DNA from: Myxococcaceae bacterium
Lineage (GTDB): Bacteria > Myxococcota > Myxococcia > Myxococcales > Myxococcaceae
DNA length: 6,107 bases
Assembly (NCBI GenBank): GCA_018262385.1
Contig: JAGSPQ010000245.1
Location: forward strand, 1-6,107
Direction: 5' to 3'
The stretch's first letter is position 1. Every line of letters starts with the position of its first letter. A program made the translations under genes and the position numbers. The notes beneath the pieces are model-generated. The model saw only the letters and a list, made by a program, of their open reading frames with translations. It had not been told where the DNA came from and did no database searches. This document shows positions 1-3,289 of this stretch, in pieces.

Positions 1-540
1 GAGATCGCTCGCCGGGTGCGGGCGGGCGAGGCGACGGTCTATGTGCTGCCCGAGGCGAAGCGCCCGGCCGCTGCTGGCACCGACTGGAACAACGCCGCCA
101 GCCTCTCGAAGACCACGGCCGAGGCGCTCGCGCACGCAGGGCTCGAGGGGCAGATCGTCGGGCGCACCAGCCTCTCGGTGCACAGCGCGGGCGGGCGCGC
201 GCTCGCCAACGCGGTGAAGAACGGCGAGGAGCTCGAGGCGGACGAGCTGGTGCTTCAGGACGCCCTGTTCGAGCGCGAGCAGGGCCCGGGCGCCTACTCG
301 GCGCTCAAGGACACCCTGCCCAGAGCCACCGCCGGGGTGAAGGCAATCACGATCGTCCCCGCCCAGGACAACCCGCAGCCCGACGGAGCCAGCACCCGCA
401 GCAAGGTGCTCGCGGCGAAGCTGCAAGCCGCCGGGCGCAACGTCGAGATCGCGGCGGCGGCGAAGAGCCACGGCGCCGCGGCGGCGGTGTTGAGCCCGGG
501 CCGGCCGGTGCTCCCGGGGCGCGACCACTTCGTGCCGTGA
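1..540 (+). CDS. alpha/beta-hydrolase-like protein, 3' part only (5' end outside window)
   Basis: The reading frame is open from base 1 to the TGA at 538-540, so this is the C-terminal 179 residues of a longer protein; the in-frame GTG at base 16 need not be the true start. What is visible fits the last part of an alpha/beta-hydrolase fold. A nucleophile-elbow-like motif, VHSAGG (Ser codon 184-186), lies between a short strand and an Ala-rich helix. It is followed by a strand ending in LQDALFE (Asp codon 259-261), a strand reading ITIVPAQDNP, and two late histidines (SHG and RDHF) that could complete a Ser-Asp-His triad. The assignment to the fold is inference from this order; substrate is unknown, and I do not recognise a specific family. 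Third codon positions are almost all G or C, which supports coding. It overlaps the next gene by 4 bases, suggesting co-translation with the GST-like protein. Confidence 0.7.
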   Translation, partial: EIARRVRAGEATVYVLPEAKRPAAAGTDWNNAASLSKTTAEALAHAGLEGQIVGRTSLSVHSAGGRALANAVKNGEELEADELVLQDALFEREQGPGAYSALKDTLPRATAGVKAITIVPAQDNPQPDGASTRSKVLAAKLQAAGRNVEIAAAAKSHGAAAAVLSPGRPVLPGRDHFVP

Positions 541-1241
541 CCACGCCCGTCCTCTACCAACTGCCTCCGGTGTTCAGCCTGTTCTCGCTCTCGCCCTTCT
601 GCGCGAAGGTGCAGCTGGGCTTGCGGCTCAAGCAGATCCCCTACGAGGTGAAGAACACCTTGTTCGCGGACAAGGTGAACCCGCGCGGAAAGCTGCCGTA
701 CCTCGTCTGGGGTGATCGCAAGCTCGAGGACTCGACGGCGATCCTGGAGGCGATCGACGCCGAGGGCAGTGGGCCGAAGCTGATTCCGTCGGATCCGAAG
801 CTGGCCGCCGAGGCGGATCTGCTCGAAGACTGGGCCGACGAGTCGCTCTACTGGCAGGGCGTGTACGCGAAGTTCGCCGAGGAAGCGCAGTGGAAGAAGC
901 TGCTGCCGGAGTTTCGGGCGCAGTTCCCGGCGATGTTGAGGCCGGTGGGGCCGCTGGTCGCGCGCCGTCAGACGCTGGCGAAGCTCGCCGCGCAGGGGCT
1001 GACCCGCAGAGCTCCAGCGCTGGTCCGGCGGGAATTCTCCCGGCACCTCGACTCGCTGGAAGTGCGCCTCGACGGCCGGCAGTGGCTGGTCGGCGACGCG
1101 ATCTCGATCGCCGACGTCGCGGTGACCGCGATGCTGTGGCAGCTGCTGCCGCAGTACGCGCCGTGGCACGCCGCCGAAGTGGCCGCGCGCAGGCGCCTGA
1201 CGGCGCTGATCGCTTCGGTTCGCACCGCCGCCAACGCCTGA
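537..1241 (+). CDS. glutathione S-transferase family protein
   Basis: A 234-aa protein, the normal length for a two-domain cytosolic GST. The N-terminal thioredoxin-like domain (about residues 5-75) has SPFCAK at 19-24, where family members carry the catalytic Ser or Cys. It also has NPRGKLPYL at 48-56, whose Pro54 is the cis-proline that contacts glutathione, and LEDSTAI at 63-69, the Glu/Asp-Ser that binds the gamma-glutamyl group. The helical C-terminal domain (about 90-230) contains WLVGDAISIADVAV at 183-196, the conserved N-capping box and hydrophobic staple of GSTs. The start is GTG at 537, overlapping the upstream TGA (GTGA); no good Shine-Dalgarno precedes it, so translation probably depends on reinitiation from the upstream gene. 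Expected role: glutathione conjugation or thiol-dependent reduction in the cytoplasm. The acceptor substrate cannot be predicted. The gene ends 3 bases from the convergent CBS gene. Confidence 0.92.
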   Translation: MTTPVLYQLPPVFSLFSLSPFCAKVQLGLRLKQIPYEVKNTLFADKVNPRGKLPYLVWGDRKLEDSTAILEAIDAEGSGPKLIPSDPKLAAEADLLEDWADESLYWQGVYAKFAEEAQWKKLLPEFRAQFPAMLRPVGPLVARRQTLAKLAAQGLTRRAPALVRREFSRHLDSLEVRLDGRQWLVGDAISIADVAVTAMLWQLLPQYAPWHAAEVAARRRLTALIASVRTAANA

Positions 1242-1244
1242 GGT

Positions 1245-1754
1245 TCAGCCCAGGCCGGCGATCCACCCGGCGAGGTCGAGGGCAGAGACCACGCCGATCA
1301 CCTCGCCCTGGCTCGACACGACCGGCAGACCATGCAGGTGGTGGACGGCCATCAGCTCGGCGGCCCTGGCGATCGGGGTGTGCTCGTTCACGCTCACGGT
1401 GACCGGCATCATCACGTCCCCGACCGAGGCCCCCGGCTCGTGGACGTGCAGCCCCTGCTCGGAGAGCGCGACCTCCGAGCGCCAGTCGCGGTTCAGCTCG
1501 AGGGTGTCGGCGCGCTCGTTCAGATCGGTGACCAGGTCCGTCTTCGAGACGATCCCGACCAGCCGCTCGTTGGAGTTCACCACCGGCAGCCGGCTCAGCC
1601 CGTTCTCCATCATCAGCCCGATCGCGGACTCGACGGTCATCTCGGGGCGGGCCAGCACCACCGAGCGGGTCATGATCTCCGACACCAGGCCCTTCTGCGC
1701 TTCGATCAGCGGATCGCGCCGCCTGGCTTCTGGTTCAGGTTGTTCGGTCTGCAT
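1245..1754 (-). CDS. CBS domain-pair protein
   Basis: A 169-aa soluble protein made of little more than a Bateman module. After a charged N-terminus rich in Glu, Pro and Arg, CBS1 spans about residues 23-78 (SEIMTRSVVL...GLSRLPVVN...LVGIVSKTDLV). CBS2 spans about 110-166 (VGDVMMPVTV...LHGLPVVSS...VIGVVSALDLA). Both keep the G-x-x-x-LPVV core and the final G(I/V)VS-x-x-DL strand-helix, where such pairs bind adenine nucleotides such as AMP or ATP. Such stand-alone pairs usually act as energy-status sensors on a partner; the partner here is unknown. The frame runs open upstream to 1958, but that extension lies inside the dihaem cytochrome gene and is low-complexity. I chose the ATG at 1752-1754 because it has a GAGGAG site 7 bases upstream and directly precedes the conserved part. 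It is last of the leftward cluster, 37 bases after the cytochrome gene, and converges on the GST gene. Confidence 0.92.
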   Translation of the reverse strand: MQTEQPEPEARRRDPLIEAQKGLVSEIMTRSVVLARPEMTVESAIGLMMENGLSRLPVVNSNERLVGIVSKTDLVTDLNERADTLELNRDWRSEVALSEQGLHVHEPGASVGDVMMPVTVSVNEHTPIARAAELMAVHHLHGLPVVSSQGEVIGVVSALDLAGWIAGLG

Positions 1755-1761
1755 CGCGGTG

Positions 1762-1767
1762 CTCCTC
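1762..1767 (-). promoter_or_regulatory. ribosome-binding site of the CBS protein
   Basis: GAGGAG on the minus strand, 7 bases before the ATG at 1754. It fixes the start and argues against the upstream in-frame alternatives. Confidence 0.75.
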
Positions 1768-1791
1768 GTTGGAGTGAAGAAGGTGCAGCGG

Positions 1792-2478
1792 TCAGCGCTG
1801 CGAGGACTGGGCCCTGGGGGCAGCGCCGCTCTGGGTGTGGCAGCTCGCGCAGGTCGAGAGCAGCTGGCCGTAGATCGTGGCTCGCTCGATGGGCGGCGCG
1901 GCGTGCGCTCTCTCTCCGAGCGCGCGGATCCGGTTGGCGAGCGGCTTGAGCTCGGCATCGGCCTTCTGGCCGAGCGCCTTCGGCTCGAGCGGCGCGTCCG
2001 CGAGCGCCTCGGTGCCGGCCAGCCAGGCCGGATCAGAGGGGGTGGTCAGCCCCAGCCACATCCGCTCGACGGCCCACCCGTGTCGCGTCATCCGCGGCTG
2101 CGCGCCCGAGGCCGGCCCCGGGGGGCGGCTGTCGGACACCTGGGGTCCTCCGAGCGCGCGGTGGCACTCCGCGCAGGCGGCTCCGATCTCCCCCAGCCCC
2201 ATCGCCGCGGTGGGGAGGTCGGGCGCGATGCTCGTCCGGGTGGCGATCGCGCGCAGCTTCTGCAGCGGCACGCGCCAGTCTTCGCTCATCTGCGGGCTCC
2301 ACTCGGTCTTGCCCAACCACGCGGCGGCCGCCTTCGCCTCGGCGAGCTTTCCGCTCACGATTGCGGCTTTCATTTCAGTGGCCTTCGAGAAGTGATCCCC
2401 CATTCGCTTCTCGACGGTCGGGGTCTGTGGTTCGGGGGCTTGACTGAGGACGAGCACGGTCAGGATCAGACTTCGCAT
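1792..2478 (-). CDS. exported dihaem c-type cytochrome, tandem cytochrome c'-like domains
   Basis: A 228-aa protein with a short signal peptide (MRSLILTVLVLSQA, likely cut after Ala14, no lipobox Cys) and two CXXCH haem-attachment motifs: CAECH at 102-106 and CASCH at 210-214. Each motif sits at the end of a stretch of about 80-85 residues predicted to be mostly helical. Each stretch begins with an Arg-Met pair (KRMGDHF near 25-30, ERMWLGL near 139-144). That is the layout of class II (cytochrome c'/c556-like) four-helix bundles, in which haem is bound at the C-terminal helix and a Met near the N-terminus can be an axial ligand. I infer two tandem units, joined by a Pro/Gly/Ser linker at about 112-128. 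It should be periplasmic and carry electrons; partner unknown, though the haem lipoprotein encoded upstream is a candidate. The ATG at 2478 follows an in-frame TAG 6 bases upstream (one intervening codon); the nearby AGAGG is spaced only 3 bases, a weak ribosome site. Confidence 0.88.
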   Translation of the reverse strand: MRSLILTVLVLSQAPEPQTPTVEKRMGDHFSKATEMKAAIVSGKLAEAKAAAAWLGKTEWSPQMSEDWRVPLQKLRAIATRTSIAPDLPTAAMGLGEIGAACAECHRALGGPQVSDSRPPGPASGAQPRMTRHGWAVERMWLGLTTPSDPAWLAGTEALADAPLEPKALGQKADAELKPLANRIRALGERAHAAPPIERATIYGQLLSTCASCHTQSGAAPRAQSSQR

Positions 2479-2490
2479 CAGCCTCTACGA

Positions 2491-2505
2491 GGCACCTCTC
2501 GTGCC
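2491..2505. repeat. short inverted repeat between phosphatase and dihaem cytochrome genes
   Basis: A perfect 5-bp stem, GGCAC/GTGCC, with a 5-base loop in the 68-base gap 2479-2546. No T-tract follows on either strand, so it is not a convincing terminator. It could attenuate or stabilise the message in the gap, but in DNA this GC-rich a stem of this size may arise by chance. Confidence 0.3.
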
Positions 2506-2546
2506 GACGCAAGCGCTGCGCGTGCCGGTGCAACTGATCCGCCCGG

Positions 2547-3137
2547 TCACTTGCCGCGGCAGCTGTCGTCGACCGACGGCGGGCCGTACTTCCGCGCCTC
2601 GACGGTCGCGGGTCCGCGCGCAGGCACCTGCACGATGAAGAGGTTGTCGTATTCCTGATCGCAGATCTCTTTGGGCTTCGGCGCGCCCAGCTCCGCGACG
2701 AGGTCCGGCACGGTGTTGCTGTGTCCGACCACCACCACCGTCTGCCCCCGGTGGCGGGCGAGCACGCCTTGCGCGACCTGCTTTGGATGATCCGGCGCGC
2801 GCGCGTCGACGAGCTGGGTCGTGAGCCCGAGCCGGGCCGCCAGCGGCGCAGCCGTCGAGCGGGTGCGCGCGTAATCGGTGCTCAGGATCGCTGACACCGG
2901 CATTCCGCTGAGGGCTTCCACCAGCCGCTGCGCGCGGGCGGCCCCCGCCTCGGTGAGCGGCGGATCCCCCTTCGGCTCGGCGGCCTTCTCGGCGTGGCGG
3001 ACGACGATCACGGTCGTGGTCGCCTCGGCCGCGGGGGGCGCTGGCCTCGGCCCGGCGCAGCCCGCGATCGCGACCACGACGAGCCAGAGGGCGCGGCGGG
3101 ATGCTCCCCGGGTTCTGGCAGCCGGCGTTTCGATCAT
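2547..3137 (-). CDS. histidine phosphatase superfamily (SixA/phosphoglycerate mutase-like) lipoprotein
   Basis: A 196-aa protein. The N-terminus is Arg-rich, then hydrophobic (ALWLVVVAIAGCAG), with a lipobox-like A-I-A-G-Cys at Cys27, so it is probably a membrane-anchored lipoprotein followed by a Pro/Ala-rich tether. The catalytic domain begins at about residue 41 with VIVVRHAEK (Arg47, His48, the phospho-accepting RHG-type motif). It continues with STDYARTRSTA at 86-96 (phosphate-binding Arg) and VVGHSNTVP at 137-145 (His139, the second catalytic His), then CDQEYDNLFIV at 159-169. These are all the landmarks of the small SixA-like branch. The substrate is not predictable: SixA itself dephosphorylates a phosphohistidine protein in the cytoplasm, whereas this protein appears to face the envelope. 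I prefer ATG 3137, 7 bases after the stop of the small lipoprotein gene, over GTG 3152, which would overlap that stop; the local Shine-Dalgarno (GGTGAG) is weak for both. Confidence 0.9.
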   Translation of the reverse strand: MIETPAARTRGASRRALWLVVVAIAGCAGPRPAPPAAEATTTVIVVRHAEKAAEPKGDPPLTEAGAARAQRLVEALSGMPVSAILSTDYARTRSTAAPLAARLGLTTQLVDARAPDHPKQVAQGVLARHRGQTVVVVGHSNTVPDLVAELGAPKPKEICDQEYDNLFIVQVPARGPATVEARKYGPPSVDDSCRGK

Positions 3138-3144
3138 CGAGAAC

Positions 3145-3240
3145 TCACCCACCGTCGCAGTACCACTCGCCCCGCGGGCAGTTGAGGACGAAGCAGCCGG
3201 TCGTGGCCGCCGTCAGACAACCGAGGAGCACCAGTCGCAT
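3145..3240 (-). CDS. putative 31-aa Cys-rich small lipoprotein
   Basis: An ATG (3238-3240) opens a 31-codon frame closed by TGA (3145-3147). It fills the gap between the IPT-repeat gene and the phosphatase gene. The start MRLVLLGCLTAATTGC has one Arg followed by a hydrophobic stretch and a lipobox-like T-T-G-Cys at Cys16 (Cys8, LLGC, is a less likely alternative because the hydrophobic stretch before it is too short). The mature part would be about 16 residues with Cys21 and Cys28 and the end WYCDGG. Of 31 codons, about 27 end in G or C, matching the true genes. The phosphatase ATG follows 7 bases after the stop. Against it: no good Shine-Dalgarno (a GAGG lies 14 bases upstream), Thr at lipobox -3 is unusual, and the product is tiny. 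Function unknown; entericidin-sized lipoproteins exist in other bacteria, but no homology is claimed. Confidence 0.55.
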   Translation of the reverse strand: MRLVLLGCLTAATTGCFVLNCPRGEWYCDGG

Positions 3241-3243
3241 GCG

Positions 3244-3260
3244 CCGAGATGTTGCCTCGG
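3244..3260. repeat. inverted repeat just upstream of the small lipoprotein start
   Basis: CCGAG/CTCGG, a perfect 5-bp stem with a 7-base loop, in the 49-base gap 3241-3289. In the leftward transcript it would lie 3 bases before the ATG at 3240 and enclose the only GAGG. An overlapping outer pairing, GCGCC (3241-3245) with GGCGC (3264-3268), is also possible. It could hide the ribosome site or mark the end of the IPT-gene message; there is no T-run. Confidence 0.3.
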
Positions 3261-3289
3261 GGCGGCGCCAGAGACCAACCGCGGGATCC

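Noticed and set aside
294..1169. Minus-strand frame of 291 codons over the hydrolase and GST genes
   Set aside because: It crosses the boundary of two real plus-strand genes and has an Arg/Leu-rich product with no domain.
1254..1271. GCCGG/CCGGC stem at the end of the CBS gene as a terminator for the GST gene
   Set aside because: Only 5 bp with an 8-base loop, inside coding sequence, and no T-run on either side.
1755..1958. N-terminal extension of the CBS protein
   Set aside because: The extra 68 residues are Ser/Arg/Pro-rich, overlap the cytochrome gene and precede a start with a clear GAGGAG site.
1378..2658. Plus-strand frame of 426 codons across the CBS and dihaem cytochrome genes
   Set aside because: Arg/Ser-rich shadow covering two well-supported minus-strand genes and the gap between them.
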